Source of the DNA: GCA-2686765 sp036012725
Lineage (GTDB): Bacteria > Pseudomonadota > Alphaproteobacteria > Rhodospirillales > 2-02-FULL-58-16
Assembly: GCA_036012725.1 (NCBI GenBank)
Contig: DASCPW010000066.1
Span: 1-49,635, forward strand
Reading direction: 5' to 3'
DNA length: 49,635 nucleotides
Shown piece by piece: positions 1 to 8,761 of the stretch. The first letter of the stretch is position 1; the number at the start of each line of letters is the position of its first letter. The notes beneath the pieces were generated by a model that ran no database searches, was not told the origin of the DNA, and was given only the letters and a program-made list of their open reading frames with translations. The translations under genes and the position numbers were made by a program.

Positions 1-126
1 ATTATGCCAGAGCCTCGGAAAGAGCGGAAATTAACCAGGAACCAACTCTGGCTCCCCCCATGCGACATTGCTCTCACCAGCACCTTCTTCGTCTAGGGCT
101 CCTTTACATCCTTGAAAAGGCGCCAA

Positions 127-697
127 TCAGAATCGCTTCCCGAAGACCGTGAGGCATGCCCGGAAGCCGCTGTCCCGCCAAGAAAAGTAGGTGACGAAGG
201 TGTGCGCCAGGATTAAGAGCGTGATCCCCCAACTCTCACCATTGACGCAATTTGGATCGTCATCAGGAGTTGGGCGAGATAAGTGAAGATGTAGAAAGGA
301 ATCATGCCGACGCGGCGCTGCTGGCGGTAGAACTCACCCACCTCGCCCAAGACACTGGAATAGAGAAACAAACCCAAGGCGGCCGTCATTCCTAGCCACA
401 TCATGACGCGGTTGAGCCGGACCATGCGCGTTCCCAACACCTTGATCCACTCCAGACTGAGTTTCCAGTAGACCATCATCAAGACCGAAGCGGGGAGAAT
501 AGCGGCGCGAAAAACGACACTCTCGGGACCATGGCGGCCGGTGGCGCTGATGGAGGGAAGTAAGGAAAGCACCACGAAACATGGCCTTGATTGGCGGCCA
601 GAATATAGCAAACGTGAACGGCGACCGCTGGTAGCAGGGACGTTACCAATGGAATGACATTCAGTCTCATCAAGGTCCCTTCCCTAGACACGGTCAT
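127..697 (-). pseudogene. FRAG1/DRAM/Sfk1-like membrane protein, two frameshifts
   Basis: The product is split over three minus-strand reading frames. The first piece (from ATG 697 or 670) reads MRLNVIPLVTSLLPAVAVHV... to about NQGHVSWCFPYF. The second frame continues with PSISATGRHGPESVVFR and three further hydrophobic segments as far as ASMV. The third frame gives ESWGITLLILAHTFVTYF and ends FGKRF at the TGA at 127-129. Joined, the pieces make a protein of about 190 residues with 5 to 6 membrane segments. The SISATG...PES.VFR motif matches the FRAG1/DRAM/Sfk1 family by recall. The first break, near 555-565, fits loss of one C from a short C run; the second is near 225-235. Upstream SD-like and start context is ordinary. 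The family role in bacteria is not established. It is either a recent pseudogene or, less likely, an assembly error. Confidence 0.6.
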
Positions 698-924
698 CGG
701 GCAATTTCACCAACCACCATGAAACATCTATTTTTAATTTAGACCAGGTGCCGAAGGAAAGGAGGCCATATAAATCTCTTCCGCTGTCGAGGGAAGAGCG
801 GAAGAAAACCGTCGGAACGTCCGCGATACCCCTGAAGAGCCCGTCCACCACAGCGAAGGCGCCCTCCTGCTATTTCAATAGAGCCCTTCATTGGCAAAAG
901 CGGTGCTGAATAACGGGGACGGTT
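698..924. other. Intergenic stretch with a hairpin
   Basis: No coding sequence is supported here. The only structure is a 9-bp inverted repeat (TCTTCCGCT at 777-785, AGCGGAAGA at 797-805, loop of 11). It lies downstream of the ABC-F gene, which reads leftwards, so it may be its terminator, although no clear T run follows. An AT-rich stretch at 731-745 could hold promoter elements for the broken gene to the left. Confidence 0.3.
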
Positions 925-2805
925 TCACACCTGCGCCGCGTCCCAGTCTTCCTGGACCCTGGCCCAGCGCTCTTCGGCCGCGCTCAGGTCCTTTTCCACC
1001 TGTCCCAACTCCTTTTGCAGGGCGACCATCCTGGACCCGCCGCCCCGGTCCGCATAGAGCGCTGGGGATGCGATGGCGCCCATAAGGTCTTTCTTTCTCG
1101 CTTCCAGCTTTTCGAACTTGGCTTCGGCGCTGGCCAGTTGGCGTTTCAGGTGGGCCACAGCCTGGCGCTGTTTGGCGGCCTCGCGGCGGCGTTCTTTTTT
1201 GTCGTTTCCGGCCGCGCCGGCCGCCGCCTTCGCGCCGTTTTTGCCGTTCCCCGCCAAAAGCGCCCGGTAGTCGTCCATGTCGCCATCAAACGGCGTCACG
1301 GCGCCGTCGGCGACCAGCCAGAAACGATCGGCGGTAAGGGCGATCAGGTGGGGATCGTGGCTGACGATGACGACGGCACCCTCGAAGGCGTTGATCGCCT
1401 GCACCAGCGATTGCCGGGAATTGACGTCGAGATGGTTGGTCGGCTCGTCAAGCAGTAGGATGTGCGGCGCTAGGGAGCTCATCAAGGCGAACAACAAGCG
1501 CGCCTTCTCGCCGCCGGAAAGATCGCCGATTTTGGTCTCGGCCTTGTCGGCGCCGAAACCGAAGCGCCCCAACTGCGCGCGTACCTTGGTTTCGGTGTCG
1601 CGTCGGCGTTTGCGCGTCATCGCGATCAGCGGCGTCGCCGCCAGGTCCAGTTCGTCGGCCTGATGCTGGGCGAAATAACCGACACGCAGCTTGCCTGACT
1701 TGCCGACCTTGCCGGCCATCGGCGCGAGCCGCCCGGCCAACAGCTTTATCAAGGTGGACTTGCCGTTGCCGTTGGCACCGATCAGGGCGATGCGGTCGTC
1801 GTCGTCAAAGCGCAGCGACAGGTTTTCGATCACCGCCGTGCCGTCGTAGCCGACCGCGACATCTTCCGTCGTATAAAGGGGCGAGGCCAACGCCGGTTTC
1901 GGCGTTGGAAAGGTGAAGACAACCGTGCCTTCCTCGCGCTGTTCCGGGATCGGGCGCATGCGCTCCAACATTTTCAAGCGCGATTGCGCTTGCTTCGCCT
2001 TGGTCGCCTTATAGCGGAAACGGTCGACGAATTTCATGATTTGCCGTTTTTGCGCATCTTGCTTGGCGCGCTGTTTCTCATTCTGGGCGAGACGCATGCG
2101 CCGGCTTTCCTCGAAGCGGTCATAGTTGCCGGAATAAAGGGTCAGTTTGCCGTTTTCCAGATGCAGGATTTCCTCGGCCACCCGGTTCAGCAGGTCACGG
2201 TCGTGGCTGACCAGCAGCACGGTGGCCGGATAATGGCGGAGGTGGTTCTCAAGCCACAGCGCCGCCTCGAGATCGAGATGGTTGGTCGGCTCGTCGAGCA
2301 AAAGCAGATCGGGCTCGGTGAACAATAGGGCGGCCAGCGCCACGCGCATGCGCCAGCCGCCGGAAAAGCTGTCGCAGGGGCGCTGTTGCGCGGCCTGGTC
2401 GAAGCCGAGCCCGGCCAGCAGCCGGGAAGCCCGGGCCTGGGCGCGGCTTGCCCCTTTGTCATGCAGGCGGGCATGGATCTCGGCGATGCGCCTGGAATCG
2501 GTCGCGGTTTCGGCCTCGCGGCTGAGCCAGGCCAGTTCCCGGTCGGCGGCGAGGACGATGTTGATCAATTTTTCCGTGCCGTCGGGCGCTTCCTGGCGGG
2601 TGACGCTGATCCGCCACCGCGACGGCACGGAGATGGCACCGGAATCAGGCTCCGCCGCGCCGCTCAACATGCCAAGCAGGGTCGTCTTGCCGGTGCCGTT
2701 ACGGCCGACAAAGCCGACCCGGTGACCCGGATTGACGGTGGCGCTGGCTTCGTTGAACAACAGGCGCGGGCCGATGCGATAGGTGATCTTGTCAAGGCGA
2801 AGCAT
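925..2805 (-). CDS. ABC-F family ATPase, YheS/Uup-like
   Basis: This is a soluble duplicated ATP-binding cassette protein of the ABC-F type, a family that acts on ribosomes rather than in membranes. Domain 1 has Walker A GRNGTGKTT (about residues 34-42), signature FSGGWRMR and Walker B LLLLDEPTNHLD. The linker contains KATKAKQAQSRLKMLERM, the P-site tRNA interaction motif region. Domain 2 has GANGNGKST, LSGGEKARLL and ILLLDEPTNHLD. The C-terminus is a charged coiled coil (KKERRREAAKQRQ onward). The start at ATG 2805 (MLRLDKITYRIG) aligns with the YheS N-terminus; an in-frame ATG 33 bases upstream adds residues unlike the family. Length is 626 residues, usual for this subfamily. It stands alone, with no co-directional neighbour. 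Which translation problem it relieves cannot be read from the sequence. Confidence 0.93.
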   Translation of the reverse strand: MLRLDKITYRIGPRLLFNEASATVNPGHRVGFVGRNGTGKTTLLGMLSGAAEPDSGAISVPSRWRISVTRQEAPDGTEKLINIVLAADRELAWLSREAETATDSRRIAEIHARLHDKGASRAQARASRLLAGLGFDQAAQQRPCDSFSGGWRMRVALAALLFTEPDLLLLDEPTNHLDLEAALWLENHLRHYPATVLLVSHDRDLLNRVAEEILHLENGKLTLYSGNYDRFEESRRMRLAQNEKQRAKQDAQKRQIMKFVDRFRYKATKAKQAQSRLKMLERMRPIPEQREEGTVVFTFPTPKPALASPLYTTEDVAVGYDGTAVIENLSLRFDDDDRIALIGANGNGKSTLIKLLAGRLAPMAGKVGKSGKLRVGYFAQHQADELDLAATPLIAMTRKRRRDTETKVRAQLGRFGFGADKAETKIGDLSGGEKARLLFALMSSLAPHILLLDEPTNHLDVNSRQSLVQAINAFEGAVVIVSHDPHLIALTADRFWLVADGAVTPFDGDMDDYRALLAGNGKNGAKAAAGAAGNDKKERRREAAKQRQAVAHLKRQLASAEAKFEKLEARKKDLMGAIASPALYADRGGGSRMVALQKELGQVEKDLSAAEERWARVQEDWDAAQV

Positions 2806-2999
2806 GGCAAGGCATGTACCACGTCCGGGGCCGCCCATGAAACAATAAGGGGTTGAGGGGAAATACTCCTTCAGCAGCTGGCGAAAGAGCCGCGCAAGGG
2901 CCGTGCCATGGAAGAAGCAAAGTGGGCGGTTGACGGAAATTCAACATTCAAGACTCGACCCCACCCCTGCCGATCAAATCATTTTTAAACGATTCGAAT
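2806..2999. other. Intergenic region left of the HD-GYP remnant
   Basis: No gene is supported. A sequence TCAAGACTCGACCCC at about 2948-2962 is nearly the inverse of GGGGTCAAGACTTGACC on the other side of the HD-GYP remnant (3448-3464), so the remnant lies between two related inverted motifs. The promoter of the ABC-F gene should lie at the left end of this stretch. Confidence 0.35.
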
Positions 3000-3407
3000 G
3001 TGGATCGCGGCGCGCAAGAATATAATGACCAGGCGCCGATCATGAAAAGCACCGAGGAATGGCCGGTCATGCGCGATCACGTTACCCGGTCTTGCCAATT
3101 GTTGGACGAGTCCGCGGACGTGACCAAGGGAGCGTTGATCATCGCCCGACAGCATCATGAAAAAATCGACGGCAGCGGTTATCCGAAAGGGCTCAAGGGC
3201 AGTGAGCTGAATGAACTGGCGCGAATATCGGTAATCGTCAATATTTTCGGTGCCTTGACGGATGCGCGATCCTATAAACCGCCGTTTGCGCAGGAAAAGG
3301 CCTTTGCCATATTTGAAGATATGCAGTCCCAGATTGACCAAAACCTGCTCAAAATATTCCGTGCCATCTTTGAACCAGGGTCCGAGCGGACTGAACAGGT
3401 CGGTTGA
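3000..3407 (+). pseudogene. HD-GYP domain C-terminal remnant
   Basis: The frame opens at a GTG without a convincing ribosome site and encodes 135 residues. It covers only the second half of an HD-GYP domain: HHEKIDGSGYPKGLKG, then LARISVIVNIFGALTDARSYK. HD-GYP proteins hydrolyse cyclic di-GMP using an HD metal site; here the HHEKIDGSGYP half is present, but the preceding HD pair and any sensory or receiver domain are missing. The last ~20 residues (FRAIFEPGSERTEQVG) run into repeat-like sequence. The flanks carry related inverted motifs. It is best read as a truncated gene left after deletion or element insertion, and an active phosphodiesterase is unlikely. Confidence 0.75.
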
Positions 3408-3408
3408 G

Positions 3409-3464
3409 ACAGGCACCTGCCTTTCCGAACAGGCACCTCGTAAACAAGGGGTCAAGACTTGACC
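3409..3464. repeat. Short direct repeats plus palindrome, REP-like
   Basis: Two copies of ACAGGCACCT start at 3409 and 3429, a 20-base spacing. They are followed by the perfect palindrome GGTCAAGACTTGACC at 3450-3464. Similar sequences are common around REP elements and degraded transposons in environmental proteobacteria. No transposase is visible nearby, so the class is inferred. Confidence 0.45.
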
Positions 3465-3488
3465 TCATGGATGCACGCAGAGCCGCCG

Positions 3489-4562
3489 CTACTCCGGTGG
3501 GGGCAAACCCTCGGGCTCTGCCGGGGCATCGTCACCGATCTGCACGTCCTGGATCTTTTCACCGCGACCGACGATTTTCTTCGCCGAGGTGCCGATCTGG
3601 CTTATGTCCTTGGCCGCCAAGTTGAAGTGGCCTTCCAGGTTTTCCACCCTTTTGTCGAGTCTGGCGACGTCTTCCAGCATTTTCAAGACCTCGACCTGGA
3701 TAACGCCGGCCTGTTCGCGCATGCGGACGTCCTTGAGCACGGCGCGCACCGTGTTCAGGGTCGCCATCAGGGTTGTCGGCGAGACGATCCAGACCTTGGA
3801 GCGATGGGATCTCTCGACAATGCCGGGAAGGCTGGCGTGCAGTTCGGCGTAGACCGCTTCCGAGGGCAGGAACATCAGCGCCGATTCGGCGGTCTCACCG
3901 GGAACGATGTATTTGCCGGCGATATCGCCGACGTGAACCATGATGGCGGCGCCGAACTCGCGCAGAGCTTTTTTTTGTGCCGCTTCGTTTTTTGCCTGGC
4001 GCAAGATGTAATAGCTCTCCAACGGGAATTTGGCGTCGATGACGATGGCGCCGGGCGGGTTTGGCAGCTTAATCAGGCAGTCGGCGCGCTTGCCGTTTGA
4101 AAGGGTCACCTGGGTACCAAAAGCCGAAGGCGGCAAAATGCCGGCGACCAGGTCGTTCAGCTGGATTTCACCGAAAGCCCCGCGCGCCTGCTTGTTGGAG
4201 AGGATATCCTGGAGGCCGACCATCCGCTCGGAAAGGTCGGTGATGTTCTTCTGCGCGGCGTCGATGACGGCAAGGCGTTCATGGAGAGTCCTCAGCCTTT
4301 CGCCGGTCTTTTCCATTTGCTCGGAAAGACTGTCTCCCAAACGCTTGGCGAGGGCATCCAGGCGTTCGTTGACGCCGCTCTGCGCCTGCTCTTGGCGTCC
4401 CACCAATTGGGCTTGCGCCGCCGCCAGATTTTCCGCCGTCTCGGTGAGCCGCGCCAACCGCATGGCGGCCTCGGCGCGAGCCCGCTCGGAGCGCAGCAAG
4501 GCAACCAGGACAATGACGAAAATCGCCGCCGCCGCCGCCAATATGAGAAAAGTCTCGTTCAT
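3489..4562 (-). CDS. rmuC: DNA recombination protein RmuC
   Basis: RmuC-family proteins limit DNA inversion at inverted repeats and carry a nuclease-like fold. The 357-residue product starts with one membrane anchor (residues ~4-24, FLILAAAAAIFVIVLVALL). A long coiled coil follows (~30-120), then the RmuC core with RGAFGEIQLNDLV and the PD-(D/E)XK-like strand VIDAKFPLES, then LPSEAVYAEL and VSPTTLMATLNTVRAVL. Length is typical of the alphaproteobacterial form. The ATG at 4562 overlaps the stop of a short upstream frame in an ATGA arrangement; that frame looks like the N-terminal stub of a nucleoside transporter, so rmuC now sits directly behind a deletion junction. The gene stops with TAG. 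Confidence 0.93.
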   Translation of the reverse strand: MNETFLILAAAAAIFVIVLVALLRSERARAEAAMRLARLTETAENLAAAQAQLVGRQEQAQSGVNERLDALAKRLGDSLSEQMEKTGERLRTLHERLAVIDAAQKNITDLSERMVGLQDILSNKQARGAFGEIQLNDLVAGILPPSAFGTQVTLSNGKRADCLIKLPNPPGAIVIDAKFPLESYYILRQAKNEAAQKKALREFGAAIMVHVGDIAGKYIVPGETAESALMFLPSEAVYAELHASLPGIVERSHRSKVWIVSPTTLMATLNTVRAVLKDVRMREQAGVIQVEVLKMLEDVARLDKRVENLEGHFNLAAKDISQIGTSAKKIVGRGEKIQDVQIGDDAPAEPEGLPPPE

Positions 4563-4648
4563 GCCCGCCGGCGGTTCTCGCTAATCGCCCAGGCCAGCGC
4601 CGTCAGCGAGGCGACGCCGAGAAGACTCTGCCAAATCAAGATTTGCAC
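4559..4648 (-). pseudogene. Nucleoside transporter (CNT/NupC) N-terminal stub
   Basis: A GTG at 4648 preceded by an AGGGA ribosome site opens a 29-residue frame: VQILIWQSLLGVASLTALAW, then AISENRRRA and TGA. The pattern of one hydrophobic helix followed by SENRR is characteristic of the first helix of concentrative nucleoside transporters (NupC family, about 400 residues). The rest is missing: the frame ends exactly where rmuC begins, sharing ATGA. It is therefore probably the start of a transporter whose body was deleted. A functional short leader peptide for rmuC is the alternative. The assignment rests on recall of the family N-terminus only. Confidence 0.45.
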
Positions 4649-4783
4649 CGTTTCCCTGTGGATGAGGTTGGCCACTATAATGGAGACGGCGGCGACTTCC
4701 TATCTTTCCTATCCTTGACCGCGACGGGCCGAGGCCATATGTGAATCCGGCGCCAACCCTATGCGAGGCATTTAAAAATACCC
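4649..4783. promoter_or_regulatory. Divergent promoter region of rmuC and def
   Basis: The remaining gap between the leftward stub/rmuC unit and rightward def should hold both promoters. A TATAAT-like TATAATGG occurs at about 4676. The def start (ATG 4784) follows AGGCATTTAAAAATACCC, a weak ribosome site. No operator was recognised. Confidence 0.3.
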
Positions 4784-5305
4784 ATGGCCGTTCTGCCCAT
4801 CATCATCGCCCCCGACCCCCGCTTGAAAGCCGCCTGTGAAGCGGTGGAGAAAGTCGATGGCGAAATCGCCACGCTCATGGATGACTTGCTGAAAAGCATG
4901 TGCGCGGCGCCTGGCATCGGCTTGTCGGCGCCGCAGGTAGGCGTTCTCAAACGGGTCATCGTCGTCGACACGGCCGGCCGGGAGGAGCAGCCGAGGTCGC
5001 TCATGATAGCCAATCCCGAGATCACCTGGGTCTCGGAAGAAGTGATCGACGATGAAGAAGGCTGCCTGTCGTTTCCCGAGCACTACGCCGATGTCGCCCG
5101 CCCGGCACGGATCAAGATGCGTTACCTGGATCGCGGCAACGCCTTGCAAGAGATCGAGGCCGATGGTCTGCTGGCCAGATGCCTTCTCCACGAAATCGAT
5201 CATTTGGACGGGGTTCTGTTCGTCGATCATATCTCTTTTTTGAAACGCAACATGATCCTCCGCAAGCTGGTCAAGATGAAGAAACTGGAAGAGGCCGCCG
5301 TTTAG
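4784..5305 (+). CDS. def: Peptide deformylase
   Basis: The enzyme removes the formyl group from the N-terminal methionine of nascent proteins in the cytoplasm. All three metal-site motifs are present in the 173 residues: GIGLSAPQVG (motif 1), EGCLSFPE with the metal-binding Cys (motif 2) and LLHEIDHLDG with both His ligands and the catalytic Glu (motif 3). Length matches type I deformylases. It is followed after 14 bases by fmt, the enzyme that adds the formyl group, the usual def-fmt pairing. The C-terminus (KMKKLEEAAV) is ordinary. Confidence 0.97.
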   Translation: MAVLPIIIAPDPRLKAACEAVEKVDGEIATLMDDLLKSMCAAPGIGLSAPQVGVLKRVIVVDTAGREEQPRSLMIANPEITWVSEEVIDDEEGCLSFPEHYADVARPARIKMRYLDRGNALQEIEADGLLARCLLHEIDHLDGVLFVDHISFLKRNMILRKLVKMKKLEEAAV

Positions 5306-5319
5306 GCGGTGCCGCCGCC

Positions 5320-6261
5320 ATGCCCCCCCTGCGCCTAGTTTTCATGGCAAGCGCCGACTTCGCGCTACCCGCCCTCGGCGCCCTGCTGGAGGCCGGGCAC
5401 CAGGTCGCTTGCGTCTATTCGCAACCGCCCCGGCCGGCCGGACGCGGCCACCGGCAACGGCCGATGCGGGTACATGCTTTCGCCGAGGAAAAGGGCATTT
5501 CGGTGCGCACGCCGAAGTCTCTGGACGGCAAGGACGAACAAGCCGCCTTCAGGGCGCTCGCCATCGACGCCGCCGTCGTCGCCGCATACGGCCTGATCCT
5601 GCCGGCGCCCATCCTCGAGGCGCCCCGGCTCGGCTGCCTCAATATTCATGCCTCGCTGCTGCCGCGCTGGCGCGGGGCGGCGCCGATTGAGCGGACGATC
5701 ATCGCCGGCGACGAGCTATCCGGCGTCACCATCATAAAAATGGATGAAGGCCTGGACAGCGGGCCGATGATCTTGGCCGAGAGCGTTCCTCTCACCGCCG
5801 AGACGACGGCCGGGGGCTTGCGCGATACCTTGGGCGGGCTCGGTGCGCGGCTGATCCTCAAAGCCCTGGACGGCCTCAACGAAGGACGCCTGACAGCGGC
5901 GCCGCAACCGCCGGAAGGCGTCACCCATGCCCCTAAACTGGACCGCCGCGAAGGCCGCTTGTTGTGGTCGCGGCCGGCGGTGGAACTGGAGCGCCTGGTC
6001 CGGGCGCTGACCCCTCGGCCCGGCGTCTGGTTCGAACATCAAGGGGAGCGCGTCAAGGTGCTGGCGGCGCAAGTTGCGGCGGTGGCGGCAAAAGCCCCTC
6101 CCGGCACCGTTCTCGACGACCGGCTCGCCGTCGCCTGTGGCGGGGCGGCGGAACAAGGGGCGCTCAGGCTTGTCCGGGTGCAGCGCGCCGGCAGGAAAGC
6201 GGCGGCGGCCGAGGATTTCGTGCGCGGCTACCCTTTGCCGCCAGGCAGCCGGCTATCGTGA
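5320..6261 (+). CDS. fmt: Methionyl-tRNA formyltransferase
   Basis: Fmt formylates initiator Met-tRNA using 10-formyl-tetrahydrofolate. The start at ATG 5320 gives MPPLRLVFMASADFALPALG, the normal N-terminus; an earlier in-frame start would overlap def deeply and was not used. The catalytic region shows LGCLNIHASLLPRWRGAAPIE (Asn-Ile-His and the folate-binding loop) and GVTIIKMDEGLDSGP (catalytic Asp). The C-terminal tRNA-binding domain ends VRGYPLPPGSRLS. Length of 313 residues is usual. The end overlaps by nine bases the end of the convergent eroded gene at 6253. def and fmt form one transcription unit. Confidence 0.96.
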   Translation: MPPLRLVFMASADFALPALGALLEAGHQVACVYSQPPRPAGRGHRQRPMRVHAFAEEKGISVRTPKSLDGKDEQAAFRALAIDAAVVAAYGLILPAPILEAPRLGCLNIHASLLPRWRGAAPIERTIIAGDELSGVTIIKMDEGLDSGPMILAESVPLTAETTAGGLRDTLGGLGARLILKALDGLNEGRLTAAPQPPEGVTHAPKLDRREGRLLWSRPAVELERLVRALTPRPGVWFEHQGERVKVLAAQVAAVAAKAPPGTVLDDRLAVACGGAAEQGALRLVRVQRAGRKAAAAEDFVRGYPLPPGSRLS

Positions 6262-7326
6262 ACGAAGCCGCCCGCCTGGTGCCCCTCGGTCCAGGTCCGG
6301 CAACGGCGGCGCCGATCTCTCGATCGCACGAAACTTTTCGATGCCCTGTTTCATGTCCGAGAAAATGAATTCGGAGCGTTTCACCGGTCCGCCCGAATCC
6401 GGGGTCTGGAACAAGCGGTGCCAAGCGTCAAACTTGACGCTGAGCGAGCAAAGCTCGCCGCCGATGGTGGTGTGGAAGCTCTCGATCATATCTTCCACCT
6501 GGTGGAAGCGCTCGGCGGAGATGTTGTCCCACATGTCCTGGGTGGAGCGGTCGAAAAACTTGAAGCGCCTGGTGATGGTGGTAAAAAGCTTGTTGAAGAT
6601 GGTCTCCATCCGTTCACAAGTTCTTACCAGGTTGGCATCGGTTTTAAGTTGCCAACTCCCCTTGATCTCGTTCAATGATCTCAGGAACTCCTCGATGACC
6701 GGCCCGACCTGGTCCAGGCATTGCCGGTAGTAGGAAAAGGACAGGAATATATCGCCGTAATCCTCCAGGAACCTGGGCACCTCTTCCAGCTTGATGTCCA
6801 GATTGCCGGCCATGATCTGCAGCTTTTCCCGGGCTTTTTTGATGTCCGGCTCGCGGAACAGGGCAACGATGTCGGCGAAGTTCTGTATCTCCACGTCGCT
6901 ATCGCCATAAATTTCCATGATCAACGGATGGGTGAAAGTGGTTATGTAATCTTTCAGTTCCCGGGCCTTGCCTTCCGACAATTTGAGAGATTCGACGTTA
7001 TTTACGTCAATGCCGTGTTGGCGGAGCGCAATGCGCAAGGAATAGACATCGTAACTGGACAGCTCGCCCAGCTTTTTCATGAGGATAAGGTCGGGATGGC
7101 TCGGTGATTGTGGCCAGTCGAATTGCCCGCCCAGGGCACCGATCTCCACTTGCCCGCTGCCGGCGTAGATGTCGTCGAAAAATTAGATGATGCTTTCAAG
7201 GCAGGCATTTTTGATCAGCCGCGCCCTTTGCAAGACCTTCGTTTCGACGGGCAGGATGGACAAGGGGAGGATATGCAGGGAATCCCTATCGACATTGCTG
7301 ATTGCCGCCGATTCCTACTCGCTCAT
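6253..7326 (-). pseudogene. Uncharacterised ~357-residue protein with two internal stops
   Basis: The longest uninterrupted part is 298 residues (MEIGALGGQFDWPQ...), but coding-like sequence continues upstream in the same frame: ESAAISNVDRDSLHILPLS, PVETKVLQRARLIKNACLES and FFDDIYAGSGQ. It reaches an ATG at 7326 and is broken by TAG at 7315-7317 (fourth codon) and TAA at 7183-7185. The protein is soluble, largely helical, with no recognised catalytic motif. Conserved-looking blocks are SSYDVYSLRIALRQHGI and FTHPLIMEIYG. I recall similar uncharacterised proteins in other Rhodospirillales but cannot name a family. Translation could restart at GTG/ATG near 7149, so a shortened product cannot be excluded. 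It converges on fmt and overlaps its end. Confidence 0.6.
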
Positions 7327-7441
7327 TGCCTGCTTGCGTCCACTGATTTGGGGTCGGCGCGCCGACGGCCTCAGAATGGGGAAAACAACTTAGCAAATTA
7401 ATCCGCCGCCGAAAGCCCCGAATTAGTACAGTACCGAGCTC

Positions 7442-8179
7442 ATGCCCCGTTACAAGATCACCGTCGAATACGACGGCAGCGGTTTCGTCGGCTGGCAACG
7501 CCAGAAAAACGGCCTCGCCGTTCAGCAGGTGCTCGAGGAAGCCATTGCCGGGTTCTCGGGCGAGACCGTCACCCTGTATGCCGCCGGACGGACCGATGCC
7601 GGCGTCCACGCCCTGGGTCAGGTTGCCCATTTCGACTTGCCAAGGGAGTTCGCCACGGACACCGTCCGCGACGCCATCAATTTCCACGTCAAACCGGCGC
7701 CGGTGGCGGTGCTCAAGGCCGAGCCGGCCAAACCCGGTTTCGACGCTCGCCGGTCGGCCCACCAGCGCCGCTATCTCTACCGCCTCTGCAACCGCCGGGC
7801 GGAGCCAGTTCTGGAACGCAAGCGCGCCTGGTGGGTGGCCACGCCCCTTGACTGGGCGGCGATGGCGGAGGCGGCGCGGGTGCTGACGGGCAAGCATGAC
7901 TTCACCACCTTCCGTGCCATCAATTGCCAGGCCGCCTCTCCGGTCAAGACCCTGGACGAGCTCGGCGTCGGCCGCGACGGCGATTTCATTTTCATCCGGG
8001 CCCACGCCAAGTCCTTCATGCACCACCAGGTACGCAACATCGTCGGCACCCTGAAACTGGTCGGCGAAGGCAAGTGGACGGCCGGCGGCGTGACGGCGGC
8101 GCTAGAGGCTCGCGACCGCGCCCGTGGCGGCCCGACGGCGCCGCCGGAAGGTCTCTACTTGGTGGGAGTGTTGTACTGA
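7442..8179 (+). CDS. truA: tRNA pseudouridine(38-40) synthase
   Basis: TruA converts uridines 38-40 in the anticodon stem-loop of many tRNAs to pseudouridine. The 245-residue protein starts MPRYKITVEYDGSGFVGWQRQ and contains the catalytic block AAGRTDAGVHALGQVAHFD with the essential Asp. It also shows RRYLYRLCNR, TFRAINCQ and SFMHHQVRNIVGTL, all typical of TruA. Length is standard. Upstream spacing is short (a weak GAG before the ATG). It converges on the membrane-protein gene at 8195, leaving only 15 bases. Confidence 0.96.
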   Translation: MPRYKITVEYDGSGFVGWQRQKNGLAVQQVLEEAIAGFSGETVTLYAAGRTDAGVHALGQVAHFDLPREFATDTVRDAINFHVKPAPVAVLKAEPAKPGFDARRSAHQRRYLYRLCNRRAEPVLERKRAWWVATPLDWAAMAEAARVLTGKHDFTTFRAINCQAASPVKTLDELGVGRDGDFIFIRAHAKSFMHHQVRNIVGTLKLVGEGKWTAGGVTAALEARDRARGGPTAPPEGLYLVGVLY

Positions 8180-8194
8180 TGCGGCTAGCGGCGG

Positions 8195-8761
8195 TCACAG
8201 CAATCCCTCGGCGAAGCCGTTAATGAGGATGCTGAACAGCAGGTCGAGGGTAACCACGCCGCCGGCGGTGGCGGCCGGCACGTCCAGGGCGACACGGGTG
8301 ATGAACCAAGTATAGGCGAGGATCACGGCAAAGACGAAAAGGCCGAAAAGATTGGCCGCTTGCTGCGGCAGGACCCCCGTCACCATCAGGATTGCCAGCG
8401 GCAGATAGACGGCGTTCTGGAGCACGGCCGCCCAATTATACGCTGTCAGGTAACGTAAATAATTTTTTTCCCGGTCCAGAAACAAGACCACCGTCAGCAT
8501 GACCACGGGAAAGGCGAACCAGGACATGACATAAGCGATGGCCTCCACGGATGCGAACCGCGTGGGCTGGACCGCCACCTCGCCCGCCGCGTAGCGCAGG
8601 TACAACAATAAGCCGTAGAAAGGGGCGATGATGACGGCGGCGTAAAAAGAGCGCCAGAACCCTTCCAAGGAAGTATTGAAAAAAGTCATGCCGGCGGCGT
8701 CGAAACGGGCCAGCCGGCAGGCGCCGTAAAGAGAGGCGGAGGCCTCCCGCATCGTCAACAT
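8195..8761 (-). CDS. Small integral membrane protein, YIP1-like
   Basis: The 188-residue product has about five hydrophobic segments (approx. residues 39-57, 72-92, 107-127, 130-152 and 163-183) after a polar N-terminus containing FNTSLEGFWRSFYAAVI. The overall pattern resembles alphaproteobacterial YIP1/transporter-associated membrane proteins found beside dapE, but no catalytic motif is visible and the function is unknown. Its ATG at 8761 overlaps the dapE stop codon (ATGTTGA), which implies translational coupling in a dapD-dapE-membrane protein operon. An internal ATG three codons in is an alternative start. Confidence 0.75.
   Translation of the reverse strand: MLTMREASASLYGACRLARFDAAGMTFFNTSLEGFWRSFYAAVIIAPFYGLLLYLRYAAGEVAVQPTRFASVEAIAYVMSWFAFPVVMLTVVLFLDREKNYLRYLTAYNWAAVLQNAVYLPLAILMVTGVLPQQAANLFGLFVFAVILAYTWFITRVALDVPAATAGGVVTLDLLFSILINGFAEGLL

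Noticed and set aside
127..697. Two separate small genes at the left end
   Set aside because: The overlapping frames are consecutive parts of one membrane protein separated by frameshifts.
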